Shown: in pieces, positions 33,349-44,587 of the stretch
Layout of the letters: each line of letters starts with the position of its first letter
How positions within the stretch are numbered: position 1 is the stretch's first letter
Assembly: GCF_018394055.1 (NCBI RefSeq)
Contig: NZ_CP074441.1
Coordinates: 744,001 to 808,000 of the forward strand
Origin: Weissella ceti
GTDB taxonomy: Bacteria > Bacillota > Bacilli > Lactobacillales > Lactobacillaceae
Direction: 5' to 3'
Length of the DNA: 64,000 nucleotides
Notes under the pieces: generated by a model
Told to the model about the DNA's origin: nothing
Databases searched by the model: none
What the model saw: the letters and a program-made list of their open reading frames with translations, nothing else
Position numbers and translations under genes: made by a program

Positions 33349-34110
33349 TTAAAACTTAGACCAATCCGTATTTTGAATATCTACATCCCATGCTACATCT
33401 GGTAAGTCATTTGATTCACGTTGTTTAAATTGTTGATGTTTTTGTTTTTCATTATAGACATCCTGTAATGAATGATAATTCTTCTTTTGCCAAGAAGCTA
33501 AAATCGTTTCGATATAACGTAAATTCAACGCATTATTTAGTACGGCTTCTTGAATTGCCACTTGAATAAAATCTGGTCGGAAATGATCAATTTCAAACCA
33601 GTTCTTAATTGTATTAATTTCAATCGGACTCAATGGACGTCCAAATTCTCTCTCAACCATATTAAAAATATCAGCACGTGATAGAGAACTGTTCTGAGAT
33701 GTATTAACTTGCTCTAAAACACCTTCTCGTTGCGTTTCTACACGTGACGACACTGTTTCAGTAGCCAAAGCATCAGCATCCAAAGTAATTAGCTTTAAAT
33801 ACAAGGGTGAAAAATCTAATTGTGTCGCCACCTTACCATCTCGATCTCGTTTGGCATGATCTGTCATATAACCCTTTTCACGTAGTTGTTCCACAATTTT
33901 AGAAATGGTGTTAGATGTCCAGCCTAAGCTTTTTTCTAAGCCATGGATATCCACATCGCCATCTAACATCACCATTTGGCTCTGAATATGCGTCATTAAT
34001 AAAAATTCATCATTGGTCATCCCTAGCTCTCTATAATGTGTCATTAGATACACATTAAGACTTACCGTAGGGGCATTAAAAAATGCTGTTATTTTTTCTT
34101 GATTGTCCAT
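33349..34110 (-). CDS. dnaD: DnaD-like replication initiation protein
   Basis: 253 residues. N-terminal winged helix (DIHGLEKSLGWTSNTISKIVEQL), middle linker, and C-terminal DnaD/DnaB_2 domain with the signature LRYIETILASWQKKN. DnaD helps load the helicase at oriC and restart sites. In B. subtilis it follows asnS; here an adhesin gene and a small membrane peptide gene lie between. Confidence 0.9.
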   Translation of the reverse strand: MDNQEKITAFFNAPTVSLNVYLMTHYRELGMTNDEFLLMTHIQSQMVMLDGDVDIHGLEKSLGWTSNTISKIVEQLREKGYMTDHAKRDRDGKVATQLDFSPLYLKLITLDADALATETVSSRVETQREGVLEQVNTSQNSSLSRADIFNMVEREFGRPLSPIEINTIKNWFEIDHFRPDFIQVAIQEAVLNNALNLRYIETILASWQKKNYHSLQDVYNEKQKHQQFKQRESNDLPDVAWDVDIQNTDWSKF

Positions 34111-34113
34111 ATC

Positions 34114-34254
34114 TTAACGCTTTACAAACAAAACCATTACAATCAATGATACAAATGCCAACCAAACCACTCGACCAACATTAGCGGTTACAATAGTCTC
34201 TTTCTTACTCTTTTCAACTGAAATAGTTAACAAATCTTCATTAAATAATTTCAT
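34114..34254 (-). CDS. 46-residue tail-anchored membrane peptide
   Basis: ATG at 34254 behind GAGGGAGAAGAA, stop at 34114, three bases before dnaD. MKLFNEDLLTISVEKSKKET forms a charged head, followed by a single helix (VVWLAFVSLIVMVLFV). The strong ribosome site and tight spacing make it likely to be real. No family recognised. Confidence 0.6.
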   Translation of the reverse strand: MKLFNEDLLTISVEKSKKETIVTANVGRVVWLAFVSLIVMVLFVKR

Positions 34255-34417
34255 TTCTTCTCCCTCAACTTGATAATAGTTTCTCAAATAATTATCGAAC
34301 CAGTTCTGATTAACAGCTACCGTTTATCTTTTTATCATATCATATTCAACATCAGTCAACACGATTTAGAACATTCGATTTATGTTCCTTGGCTATCTTG
34401 TAATAATCCCAACTAAA

Positions 34418-34450
34418 CAAAAAGCCGTAATTATTATAATTACGGCTTTC
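34418..34450 (-). terminator. Terminator of the adhesin gene
   Basis: AAAGCCGTAATTAT pairs with ATAATTACGGCTTT with almost no loop and a T run on the minus strand. Confidence 0.8.
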
Positions 34451-34501
34451 GTTTAATACCTATTTTATTTCACAACTAGTGCAGAAGTTCCACTGGTTTT
34501 A

Positions 34502-37500
34502 TTAACCCTTCTTACGACGGAAGAAAGTTCCCATTGTTCCCAACAGAACCGCTAATCCAGCTAATGCCGCAGTAGTATTAGTAGTCTCTGATCCTGTATT
34601 TGGCAGTTCTTCTTGCTCTGCTTTTTTTGAGCCAGATGATTCGACCGCATCTTTCAATGAAACCTTATCAGTCTTTAACTTGTTTGTGTCAAAGGCCATA
34701 TTTTCAATTACACCATTCTTGTCATCATCTGTTGACTTGTTTGAATCATCCTTACCGTCTGTCTTTGGATTGTCTATTCCATTCTTGTCAGTGTCTGTTG
34801 ACTTGTTTGAATCATCCTTACCATCTGTGTTTGGCTTGTCTGTTCCGTTCTTGTCATCATCTGTTGACTTGTTTGAATCATCCTTACCGTCTGTCTTTGG
34901 ATTGTCTATTCCATTCTTGTCAGTGTCTGTTGACTTGTTTGAATCATTCTTACCATCTGTGTTTGGCTTGTTTGTTCCATTCTTGTCATCATCTGTTGAC
35001 TTGTTTGAATCATCCTTGCTGTCCACTGGCACCATTTCTACAACAACTTCATACGCCTTGCCATTTTCAAATGAGTTTGCTTTAGCGGCCCGTTCAGACA
35101 TAAGCATACTCATCAATACTTGAATTTCACGAACTTGAATTTCAGTTAATTCATATCCATGCTTCTTTCCCCATTGACGTACATGATTTTCAAACGCATG
35201 AGTATTTTCTACAAATTGCTTCCATTCATCGTGTTTTGAATCCTTGTTATTCACAACGTCAGAAATATTTAACAAAATCTTATCACCAGATTTAATAATC
35301 AAGTTAATAAGGGGTGTTTGTCCAATCTGATCTGGCTTATTGTTATCGTTGTCCTTTTCAGCTTGCTTTTCCTTGTCGGCCTTTTCAGCTTCTTCGACGA
35401 TCTTGTTCACATCTTCCTTCGTCTTACCGTTGTTGATGTCTTCCTTGATCTTGTCTTTTTCTTCTGGTGTCAAGTTATCCAAGCCGTCGATACCCTTGTT
35501 GGCGTCATCCTTGTGCTTGTCCAATTCAGCCTTGTTCTTGTCGTTTAGGTCTTGCGCTTCCTTTTCGATTGCCTTGACGTCTTCAACCTTAGTTGCCCCA
35601 TCTACGCGATCCTTAAAGTCTTGCTTTTCCTTATCTGACAAGTTGTTCATCTTATCGATGTTCTTCTTAGCTTCGTCCTTGGCGTCCTTCAAGTTTTGGG
35701 CATCCTTTTCGGCGGCCTTATCTTCAATCGGCTTAATGTCCTTGATATCTGTTACACCATCAATTTCATTCTTGAAGGCATCCTTTTCGTCCTTGCTCAA
35801 GTTGTCCATCTTATCGATGTTCTTCTTGGCTTCGTCCTTGGCTGCGTTCAAGTTTTGGGCGTCTTGAGCTAATGCATCTTCCAAAATAGGATTAATATCT
35901 GAAATCTTATCAAGTTCCTTTATTTTATCTTGAAATACCTTCTTTTCCTCATCAGTTAGATTGGGCAAAGTATTGAATGGCATCATTAGCTTCCTTTTGA
36001 GCTTCTGCAAGATTTTGAGCATCCTTTGCTTTAGCTTCATCAACGATACGTTGAATTTCTTCCAGATTTGTTCCCTTGTTGATTTGATCTAAGAAAGCAT
36101 CCTTTTCTTCTTTACTTAAGTTGTGCAAATTATCAAGTGTTTCTTTTGCCTTATCCTTAGCATCCTTCACTTCTTGTAACTTTTCAATCTTATCCAAGAA
36201 GTCCTTCAAATCTTCGCTATTAGTGATTTCATCCAACTCATCACGAAGATCCTGAGCATCTTTCTTTTCTTCTTCTGTAACAGCTTCTTCTGTAATCTTG
36301 TCGACACCTTGGTTAGCATCATGCAAGTTATTAATATCTTCAGCTGCATCACCAAATTCAATGATAATTTGGTCATTAATTCCACCAGTCAACCATGTGT
36401 CAATAATGTTTTTTTGACGTTCGTATCCAATAGTAAGGAAGTCACTCTTCTCCAACTTCTTAGGCTTAAATGATACACGAATTTCCAAATCTTCGTCACC
36501 TGACACAATCAACATTCCACCGGTTTCCATTCGCCATGTTCCACCAGCTGGATCCCATTTCACTTTTTGCTTTTGTCCGTTTTGGATAAATTCAACTTCA
36601 AAATCAGTTCCTAATGTATGGGGAATTTGTAGGTAAACCCCTTCATTACTAATTAATTGTTGAATATTCAATCCCCAAGGCACACGAACGTGGGCATTCA
36701 ACATAACACGCCCGTCTTTATTCGTTTCTTGATTTTTTTGAATGTAACGAACAGACAAAGACTCCAACTTGATGTTTCGATCTGTTTGTGGATACTTAAC
36801 TTTAACATCATTAGTGATATCTAAGTCCAACTTACTTCCACCAATTGCCTTCATTTCTTCATGTAGCTTATTAGCACGATCCAAAATATTTTGAACTTTA
36901 CTTTGAGAATCAGCAGCTTGTAATTCCTTAATGAACACATTCTTTTCAGATTGTGTCAAAGCATCCATGCCATTGATTTCGTTTACAGAACTAGCCTTCT
37001 TATCAACCAATTCATACCCCAAAACAGTCTTACTATTTTTTAGGTCAGTTGCAAATTTTTCCATTTGTTGTGGAGTCAATTTGTTGTAATTCTTTCGAGC
37101 ATTTTGCACTTTTTCAGCTTTTTGCTTAGCAAATTTCAAATCAAGAGAATCCTTGGCATTCATCATTTGTGTTGCCAATGTATTCTTATCTGCGTCAGTT
37201 AACGCATCCATACCACGCAAAGCATTAATATACTTGGCGCGTTCCATTTCGAAGTCAGCAACATCCTTGCTACCAGCCTCCATTATAGTTTTTGAAATGA
37301 CATTCTTTTCAGTTTGAGTCAAGTTTTGCATACCACGAACTTCTTCAACCATCGTGGCCTTACCCTTAGCAGCACCAACTTGTTCATCAACGGTTACTTT
37401 ACCCCAACCAAGAATTGGTAGCCCACTACCTTCGACAGCCTTAAATACCCCTTCATTCAGTGTATTCTTTTCATTGTCTGTAATTTTGCGTCCACGGATT

Positions 37501-38906
37501 TCATCCATAGCTGCAGCTTTCGAGCCTAATTCAGTTACTTCAGCTACTGTTTTAGCTGCTGAAATAGCTGCATTTAGTTGACTTTTCTCGGCATCCGTCA
37601 GGTTCTTCATATTACGAACCTTCGTCATTTCACTAGCCTTTTGATTGCTTAATTTAATCGAATTTGACGAAACACCATCTACGATAAGTTTAACTAACGC
37701 ATCCTGATCAGCTGTTGTTAATGTCTTGTTATCACGAATATCCGTGATGTCACTAGCTTTTTGATTTGTAAAAGTTATATCACCCGATTTAGAACTAGAT
37801 AAAATTTGATTGGCCAATTTGTTTTTGTCATCATTTGTAAGTGATTGATTACCACGAATTTTATTAACAGATGTTCCTTGATCAATAAATAGTTGCAGAT
37901 TTTGATCAGTTGCATTAATCATCTTGACACGTAGGTTGGTTACGTCTGAAACATCTAAATGTTCAGCTGTACGAATACCTGCGATAGCATCGGCACGCTT
38001 TTGTACCAAGGCTGGGTCTACTGTATCTAGTAAAGTAATTAGCCCATTTTTATCCTTTGCGTCATCTAATCCTGCGTTACCACGAATACTATTGGCGACA
38101 TTTGATTTAGTTGTAACCAAATGTGCAGAATCCGCCTTTTCGTCCATGATTTCTTTAGCAAACTTTGTTTTGTCCGCTTCTGTTAAGTTAGGTAAAGCAC
38201 GCAAAGACTTCAGACGCTTTGCCTTATCAACTTGATTATCAACAGTTGCTGTTACAGCTGCTTCATCTTTAACAATGTTAATCAAAGTTTCGCCTTCAGG
38301 CACGTTTAACGCACGAATTTCAGACATCGCTTTCGCTCGTTGTGTAATCATGTTCAACGACATGGCTCCACTACTTGTTCCACGATTGACCTGTGATTCT
38401 AATAAGGCAAAATAATCCTTAATATTATCATATGAACGAATTGTGTTTGTCGCTTCTGCCTGTTCAATAATCCAGTCCACACTGTTTCCTAATATTACAC
38501 CCGCATTATTAATTCGATCGGCATAGGTTTTCTTTTGTTCAGAAGTTAAATAAGTAAACTTTTCTAATCTAGCAAGTGCATCGGCTTTTGAAATAGCCAA
38601 CATAGGTTGAACATTTTCAGTATATGTTGGTGTAACTGCGTCTTCCGTAGATTCAGATGTTGTTTCTTCTTTTAATGAGGGTGATTCAATAGATGGCATT
38701 TTTACGGTATCTGCTTCATCACCTGCCGATGCAGTAGCAGATGTTACCTTCTTTTCCGTTTCCGCTGCTGAAACTTCTAGACTACCCATCAATGCCATAG
38801 GCACAGTTAAAAGCATTAGACCTGCGAAGACCCAATGCTTTCCATCTTTATACATCTTAAAATTAGTTTTAGTTACTTCTGGCTTCTTAAGCATATTCTT
38901 ATTCAT
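34502..38906 (-). pseudogene. LPXTG surface adhesin with GA-like modules, split by a frameshift
   Basis: Two overlapping frames (35952-38906, 984 residues; 34502-36043) together read as one 1467-residue protein if one base is removed at 35975, where ATTCAAT interrupts ...DAI-NTLPNLTDEEKK. Order: KxYKxGKxW signal (KMYKDGKHW), about nine degenerate three-helix modules like GA albumin-binding domains (consensus LTDAEKNxL...), a beta domain near residues 690-860, three more helical modules, an Asp/Ser/Asn repeat stalk, and LPNTG with a membrane anchor. As it stands the first part would be made without an anchor. A sequencing error, real decay or phase variation are all possible. Confidence 0.8.
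34705..35030 (-). repeat. 66-bp tandem repeats encoding the adhesin stalk
   Basis: Five 22-codon units (DSNKSTDDDKNGTDKPNTD type) follow each other, with alternate units alike, so the real unit may be 132 bp. The marker GTTGACTTGTTTGAATCA recurs at 34731, 34797 and on. The number of units is likely to vary. Confidence 0.85.
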
Positions 38907-39735
38907 TTATAAATTCCCTTTTCTCATACAGATCATTTAGCGATCAATTTAATCAACATACCCTTATATTGATTAATACAACAAACCTCGTCATTTGATT
39001 CACTCACATTGATTGTGGTTTTAAATACTTTTATCATCACAATCGATTACTCATAATTCCCGCACCAGTCCTCCATGAACATTGTTTCAAATCATTAAAA
39101 ATGATGATGTTATTTTAAAAACATACATACGATATTTTTTAAAAGTAAGACGAAACGTTTAATTAAGAAATATTTGAAATATAATTGAATTCCCTCAATA
39201 CAAATACCATCAACATTATTTCTGTTTTTTATATACTACAACAGGTTTTAATTAGTTACAATACCACCCAACACGCCTAGTCATATCAACAATCTATAAA
39301 CATTCACATTGCATTTTGTATATCCCGTTACTTATTTTTTTATTTTTTATTAATTACAACAAATAATTCAAAAAAACGTATGTTATTTGAAATTTATTTG
39401 TTTTTTTAAAAAAACTTCGTCACTTTGTCTTCTATAGACTGAATCTAATATGCAAAAAAAACAATAAAATGCATAAATATCATTTTTTAATTATTTTTCA
39501 AAAAATTCGTAGATAAGCTCTAAAAATAATTTATGCTTACTTATCCATACTCATAGCGTTTTTCAACGCATAATTACAGTATTATCTACATCGTTAACTA
39601 TCAGAATAACCTTAATTAAAATGCATGAATCCTCTATATCTCTTTTATTTTTCACGATCCCGTTTCATCGTAGATACAAAAAAACACGCCAATTCAAGTG
39701 CATGAATTAGCGTGTTAAATTATTGATCTATTAAA
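38907..39735. other. Long AT-rich intergenic region upstream of the adhesin
   Basis: About 830 bases with no gene that I can support. It is extremely AT-rich, with many A and T tracts. AACACGC at about 39680 pairs with GCGTGTT near 39714, a two-way terminator for asnS. Small inverted repeats (CACATTGATTGTG near 39006) may be regulator sites. Such a long leader fits a regulated surface gene. The ribosome site AAAAGGGAATTT precedes the adhesin ATG. Confidence 0.5.
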
Positions 39736-41031
39736 TTATGGCTTCAAACGAGTAGTTGTACGTGGGAATGGAATAGCTTCACGAATGTGTTCTTCTCCAG
39801 TAACCCAAGTAATCATACGTTCTAGTCCTAGTCCGAATCCTGAGTGAGGCACGGCACCGAAGCGACGCAAGTCTAGGTACCAAGCATATTCTTCAAGATC
39901 AAGTCCCATTTCCTTAATACGACCTTCTAGGTAATCGTAATCGATATCACGTTCTGATCCACCGATGATTTCTCCGTATCCTTCAGGGGCCAACAAGTCA
40001 GCTGAAACAACAACATCATCGCGGTCTGGGTGGCGCTTCATGTAGAAGGCCTTAATTTCCTTAGGGAAGTTAGTAATAAAGACTGGACTGTTGAAGTGGC
40101 TAGCCAAGAATGTTTCTTCTGGTGAACCAAAGTCAACTCCCCATTCTACGTCGAAGTCGTTTTCTTGCAACAACCTAATTGCTTCATCATATGAAACACG
40201 TGGGTAAGGTAGCTTTGTGTATGAAGCCAACAATTCCTTGTCACGCCCTAGCAAGTCTAGTTCGTATTGGTTACGATCTAGAACTGCTTGAATCATGTAA
40301 GCAACGTAACGTTCTTGAATTTCAAGAGATTCGGCTTGTTCCATCCAGGCCATTTCTGGTTCAATCATCCAGAATTCAGTTAGGTGACGACGAGTCTTTG
40401 ACTTTTCGGCACGGAAAGTAGGCCCAAATGTGAAGACCTTACCAAAGGCCATTGCCCCTGCTTCACCATACAATTGACCAGTTTGTGACAAGAAGGCATC
40501 GTTACCGAAGTAATCAGTTGAGAACAATTCAGTTGTTCCTTCTGGCGCTGAGCTAGTCAACAATGGTGAGTCAATCTTAATGAATCCTTCCTTGTTGAAG
40601 AATTCGTAAGTGGCTGCGATCAATGTATTACGGATACGCAAAACCGCGAATGGTTGGATGTGACGTAGGTATAGGTGACGGTGATCCATCAAGAAATCAG
40701 TTCCGTGTTCCTTTGGTGTGATTGGGTACCCTTCAGATGCACCAACAACAGTAACATCCTTAATATCCATTTCGTATCCAAATGGTGAACGTTCGTCTTG
40801 GCGGATTGTACCAACCAAGTACATGCTTGTTTCTTGAGTCAACGCCTTAATCTTAGCGAAGATGTCTTCTCCAACAACTTCCTTAGAAGCAACACCTTGG
40901 AAAAATGCTGTTCCATCACGTAGTTGCAAGAATTGCATCTTGTTAGATCCACGCTTATTACGTAGCCAAGCTCCTAAGCGAACTTCTTTACCGACAAATT
41001 GTGGTGCATCTTCAATACGAATTGTTTCCAT
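39736..41031 (-). CDS. asnS: Asparaginyl-tRNA synthetase
   Basis: 431 residues. N-terminal OB-fold tRNA-binding domain ([22 protein letters not shown]), then a class II core with motif 2 [21 protein letters not shown] and motif 3 [15 protein letters not shown]. Length and motifs are standard. It charges tRNA-Asn. It follows the YpmB-like gene by ten bases. Confidence 0.97.
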   Translation of the reverse strand: METIRIEDAPQFVGKEVRLGAWLRNKRGSNKMQFLQLRDGTAFFQGVASKEVVGEDIFAKIKALTQETSMYLVGTIRQDERSPFGYEMDIKDVTVVGASEGYPITPKEHGTDFLMDHRHLYLRHIQPFAVLRIRNTLIAATYEFFNKEGFIKIDSPLLTSSAPEGTTELFSTDYFGNDAFLSQTGQLYGEAGAMAFGKVFTFGPTFRAEKSKTRRHLTEFWMIEPEMAWMEQAESLEIQERYVAYMIQAVLDRNQYELDLLGRDKELLASYTKLPYPRVSYDEAIRLLQENDFDVEWGVDFGSPEETFLASHFNSPVFITNFPKEIKAFYMKRHPDRDDVVVSADLLAPEGYGEIIGGSERDIDYDYLEGRIKEMGLDLEEYAWYLDLRRFGAVPHSGFGLGLERMITWVTGEEHIREAIPFPRTTTRLKP

Positions 41032-41041
41032 CGTTATACTC

Positions 41042-41554
41042 CTATAAGTTTTCTATCGCGCGAATGATCTTCCCATCAGAAAATTGGTAAGTCAATAGCG
41101 TCAAATTATCATCTTTTTCAATAATCGTTACTAGCCAGACGGGAACACTATCGTAAATCCCCATTCCAAAGCTAGTAATCTCTTTTGGTGCAAAGCGAGC
41201 TTCTACATCATTACGAACCTTTTTAGCAGACCAACCAGTACTCATGTCGATTTCCATTAATTCGCTTGTTGTATTATTTCGGATAACACCAATCGTTTGA
41301 TTCTTTTTATTCGTACCCACAAGTGACGTATAGACATCATCACGTGACACAGAATAATACTGCTTCACATCAACCAAATTAAATTGGTCAGTGGCTAATT
41401 GCGTCAAACGTTGTTGCCCTTCACGCATCGGATGCGTTGACAACATGAAGAACGCAACCACGATGGCTACGACACCCACGATACTACCAATAATTTTAAA
41501 CCAACGGGCACGTCGTTCACGACGCATCGCCTGTGGCGTCTGCCTAATTTCCAT
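41042..41554 (-). CDS. YpmB-like membrane protein (DUF5590)
   Basis: 170 residues: basic head, one transmembrane helix ([18 protein letters not shown]), then an extracellular domain of repeated beta strands with [13 protein letters not shown], as in YpmB-type proteins. In B. subtilis ypmB lies between dinG and asnS, as here. Function unknown. Confidence 0.8.
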   Translation of the reverse strand: MEIRQTPQAMRRERRARWFKIIGSIVGVVAIVVAFFMLSTHPMREGQQRLTQLATDQFNLVDVKQYYSVSRDDVYTSLVGTNKKNQTIGVIRNNTTSELMEIDMSTGWSAKKVRNDVEARFAPKEITSFGMGIYDSVPVWLVTIIEKDDNLTLLTYQFSDGKIIRAIENL

Positions 41555-41614
41555 ATCGTGACGTCTCCATTTGCATCATAAGAACATATCTAAAACTATT
41601 TAATACTTTATCAG

Positions 41615-41640
41615 AAAAACCCCACCGTGAAAAGGGGTTA
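41615..41640 (-). terminator. Weak terminator after dinG
   Basis: On the minus strand ACCCC pairs with GGGGT, followed by TTTTT. The dinG stop overlaps the stem. Confidence 0.5.
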
Positions 41641-44463
41641 GCGATGTTCTGTAAAGAATTTTTGTAAGTGTTCAGACACGTCATTTCCCTTAACAACCAA
41701 TTGCGGCATTTTCTTAGGTAACATCTTTCGCAATGTCTTTCCGTATGTCTTTTGGACAATACGTGAATCTAAGATCACAATCGCACCGTAATCTTTTTCT
41801 GTTCGTAATAAACGACCAACTCCTTGACGTAATCGTAAGACTGCCTTAGGTAAGACGCTATTGTAGAATGGTTGTTTTCCAGCAGCCTTTAGAATGCTTT
41901 CTTCAGCCTTTTGTGGAATGGTATTTGGGGCATCGAATGGTAGACGTGTAATCACGACTAAACGAACTTGTTCATTAGGTAAGTCAACGCCTTCCCAGAA
42001 ACTATTCGCACCCAAGACAATCATCTTATTTTCCGATTGCATACGCTTTAAGATACGTCCTTTGGTTCCAGTTACACCTTGCGCTAACAAAGTCATGCCA
42101 TGCTTTTGTGGCATTTGATGTTGCTGCATGTAATGGAACACTTGTTCAATCATCTCTAATGAGTTAAATAAAACCAACGTATTTTCTTGCGTTACATTCA
42201 TGATATGTTCAAGTTGCTTAGCAATATAAACTGGGTAGCGACTGTCAGTTGGACTAACGGCATCCTCTACCAGTAGCATCTGCGTTTGCTTTTCGTAATC
42301 ATAAACATCATCAAATTGATGTACTTCGGCCGTTTCACGATTTAGATCCAAACGTTCATACAAGTAGCTAGACTTAGTTGATGTAAACAGAGTTGCACCA
42401 ATCAAAGTCGCTGGCATGAAGTGTGGGTAAATTTTGTCCTTGAAGTAATCAGTTGTATTTAATAAGCCACCACTTAATTTCAAGTAATTGATATCTTCAC
42501 GCTTTGATAGTGTTAACCAAAAGACAGAAGCCTGTGGATATTCAATGATATTCTCTTGGAAATCAGTTAGATATAAGTCATCACGCTTGATAACACGTAA
42601 CCAGCGGCGGAAATCCGCCAAAGCTTGACGTTCAGATACAGAGAACACATTCTTCAATTCACTAAAGCCAGTTAACAGCTTATCCAAGGCATCTTCAATT
42701 GCTTGAATATTCCCCTTCACCTTCTGCATACGATTGGTTTGTTCAATAAAGAATAGCGCTAACTCTGACACATTCAACGGTACTTCTAAATGACCTTCGG
42801 TCGCTCCTACTTGTTTACGGTTCAACAAGAAGCGACGATAGAATTTCTTCTCTAATTGTGGAATCTCTGTCAATAATTGCTTTAATTGCAGAATAAATTC
42901 GTGCTTCAAACGATTACCAGCTGGAATACGCGCCAAGATTTCTTGCAAGCTATCCTCGTTACGAACAACTAAGTCTAATGCTTGGCTAACCGCATATTGC
43001 CAACTCGTAAAGTCTAATTGACGACGATTTTGGTCAATAATAGCATCCGGCAAGTGTTGTGGTTCATCAATCACCAAGAATGGTGTTTGATCTTGCTTAC
43101 CCAATTCTTGTGCATACGTTGTTAAGTAGGCATGATTAATCACTAAGAATTGTGCTTCATTGGCCACAACTAATTGTCGTTCAAAGAATTCATGCCCGTA
43201 AAAAGCAGAACCAGTTGGATTATTCGCTGCTTGTGTTAACTTCTGTAAGAAATCAGCAGGTGGATTTAGGAGATTCAATTCATCAAAATCACCAGTCAGA
43301 GTTTCAGTTAACCAGACCAAAATTTGTGCTTTAGTAAATTGTAGGCCAGTTGATCCTTCGTCCACATTCAATGCGCGACGGAAGCTTTGTAAATTGACAT
43401 AGTGTGTACGCCCCTTCAAACTTACCGCACGCGTTTCAAATGGTAGGATTGGATTCAATTTTTGATTTACCAAATTAGTCACTTGCTGTTGTTGAACAAG
43501 TGTCGGTACTGCAACCACAACCTTGCGATTTGATTGATTAGCTAAGTAGGCATATGGCAATGAGTAACCAAGGGTCTTTCCAAGTCCTGTAGGTGCTTCA
43601 ATCACCAACGCGTTTTCACCAGGCTCACTATCTGCAAAAGTGTCTTCTGCATAATGGTGTTCGATGAAATTCATTAACTTCGCTTGATCTTTACGATAGG
43701 CAAATGAGTCTCCTAAAACCTGTTCCAAAGCAGCTGGTTTTTTCGGATATTTCACGTCTGTACTTGCTACCAATGGCGCTGGTGCAGAGAAACGACGAAT
43801 CGCTAACCCATCTAGCACTTCCAATGATTTATCTAGTTGTTTTGGCTCTTTTTGATTATAAGTGAGCGCTTGTTCAATTATAATTCTGGTTTCTTTTGGT
43901 AGGTTCAAAGGTAGATTTACCAACGTTTGTAGCGTAATCATTGGTAAGCTTTGTGCACGTTCCACTAGCTTCATAAACAAGCTTGCGGTTGTGGCGGCAT
44001 CACTGTCTGCCTTATGGGGATTTAAGTGATCAATACCCAAATATTGCGCCATATCAATCAAACGGTATCCCGGTGCCGTTGGATATAACATTTGGCTCAA
44101 TGTCACTGTATCGATTGCTTGCCCTGTTAATGGCGTTAAGCCTACTCGCTCAAATTCAGCGTTTAAAAATGGCCAGTCAAAGTTAACATTGTGCGCAACA
44201 AATACAGTCCCTTGTAGCATGGCGTGAATCATATGCGCAACATCTTCAAATGCTGGTGCAGATTTCACCATTGCTGAATCAATCCCAGTCAACTGCACGA
44301 CATGGCGTGGAATGACCATCCCCGGATTAATCAAGGTTGAATATTGGTTAATGATTTTATTGTTTTGTACAAATGCAATGGCAATTTGAATAATACGTCC
44401 CGTCTCAAGTGAGGTTTGCGTCGTTTCCAGATCCACTACTGCATAAATGTTTTGTTTTAACAT
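41638..44463 (-). CDS. dinG: DinG-type helicase with DEDDh exonuclease domain
   Basis: 941 residues. N-terminal exonuclease like DNA polymerase III epsilon (YAVVDLETTQTS, HNVNFDWPFLNAEF, KADSDAATTA), then an XPD-like helicase with Walker A EAPTGLGKTLG, a DEPQ box (VIDEPQHLPDA), GANSFWEGVDLP and the arginine motif QGVGRLLR. The enzyme unwinds DNA in repair. The TATAAT -10 box upstream lies inside the left att repeat of the satellite element. Confidence 0.93.
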   Translation of the reverse strand: MLKQNIYAVVDLETTQTSLETGRIIQIAIAFVQNNKIINQYSTLINPGMVIPRHVVQLTGIDSAMVKSAPAFEDVAHMIHAMLQGTVFVAHNVNFDWPFLNAEFERVGLTPLTGQAIDTVTLSQMLYPTAPGYRLIDMAQYLGIDHLNPHKADSDAATTASLFMKLVERAQSLPMITLQTLVNLPLNLPKETRIIIEQALTYNQKEPKQLDKSLEVLDGLAIRRFSAPAPLVASTDVKYPKKPAALEQVLGDSFAYRKDQAKLMNFIEHHYAEDTFADSEPGENALVIEAPTGLGKTLGYSLPYAYLANQSNRKVVVAVPTLVQQQQVTNLVNQKLNPILPFETRAVSLKGRTHYVNLQSFRRALNVDEGSTGLQFTKAQILVWLTETLTGDFDELNLLNPPADFLQKLTQAANNPTGSAFYGHEFFERQLVVANEAQFLVINHAYLTTYAQELGKQDQTPFLVIDEPQHLPDAIIDQNRRQLDFTSWQYAVSQALDLVVRNEDSLQEILARIPAGNRLKHEFILQLKQLLTEIPQLEKKFYRRFLLNRKQVGATEGHLEVPLNVSELALFFIEQTNRMQKVKGNIQAIEDALDKLLTGFSELKNVFSVSERQALADFRRWLRVIKRDDLYLTDFQENIIEYPQASVFWLTLSKREDINYLKLSGGLLNTTDYFKDKIYPHFMPATLIGATLFTSTKSSYLYERLDLNRETAEVHQFDDVYDYEKQTQMLLVEDAVSPTDSRYPVYIAKQLEHIMNVTQENTLVLFNSLEMIEQVFHYMQQHQMPQKHGMTLLAQGVTGTKGRILKRMQSENKMIVLGANSFWEGVDLPNEQVRLVVITRLPFDAPNTIPQKAEESILKAAGKQPFYNSVLPKAVLRLRQGVGRLLRTEKDYGAIVILDSRIVQKTYGKTLRKMLPKKMPQLVVKGNDVSEHLQKFFTEHR

Positions 44464-44491
44464 CTAGCCACCTATTCATCTCGTAAGTAAT

Positions 44492-44507
44492 ATTGTTTAT
44501 TATAACA
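44492..44507. other. Left att repeat of the satellite element
   Basis: ATTGTTTATTATAACA occurs here and again at 54442-54457, a perfect 16-bp direct repeat 9950 bases apart bracketing the integrase end and cargo end of the element. It reads TGTTATAAT on the minus strand, an extended -10 box for dinG. Confidence 0.65.
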
Positions 44508-44512
44508 CAGAT

Positions 44513-44561
44513 CTTCTAAAAGCCTTTATATAAAGGCTTTCAGCGTTCAATCTTTTAGAAG
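44513..44561. repeat. Nested inverted repeats beside the left att site
   Basis: CTTCTAAAAG (44513) pairs with CTTTTAGAAG (44552-44561), and inside lies the palindrome AGCCTTTATATAAAGGCT. It may terminate integrase transcription or bind the recombinase. AGTGTC, a repeated arm-site candidate, follows at 44572. Confidence 0.6.
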
Positions 44562-44587
44562 AGTCTGTAAAAGTGTCTGGATGCTAA

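Noticed and set aside
34600-35867. Long plus-strand frames rich in Ser/Leu/Cys opposite the adhesin
   Set aside because: They mirror the repetitive codons of the adhesin and lack starts and ribosome sites.
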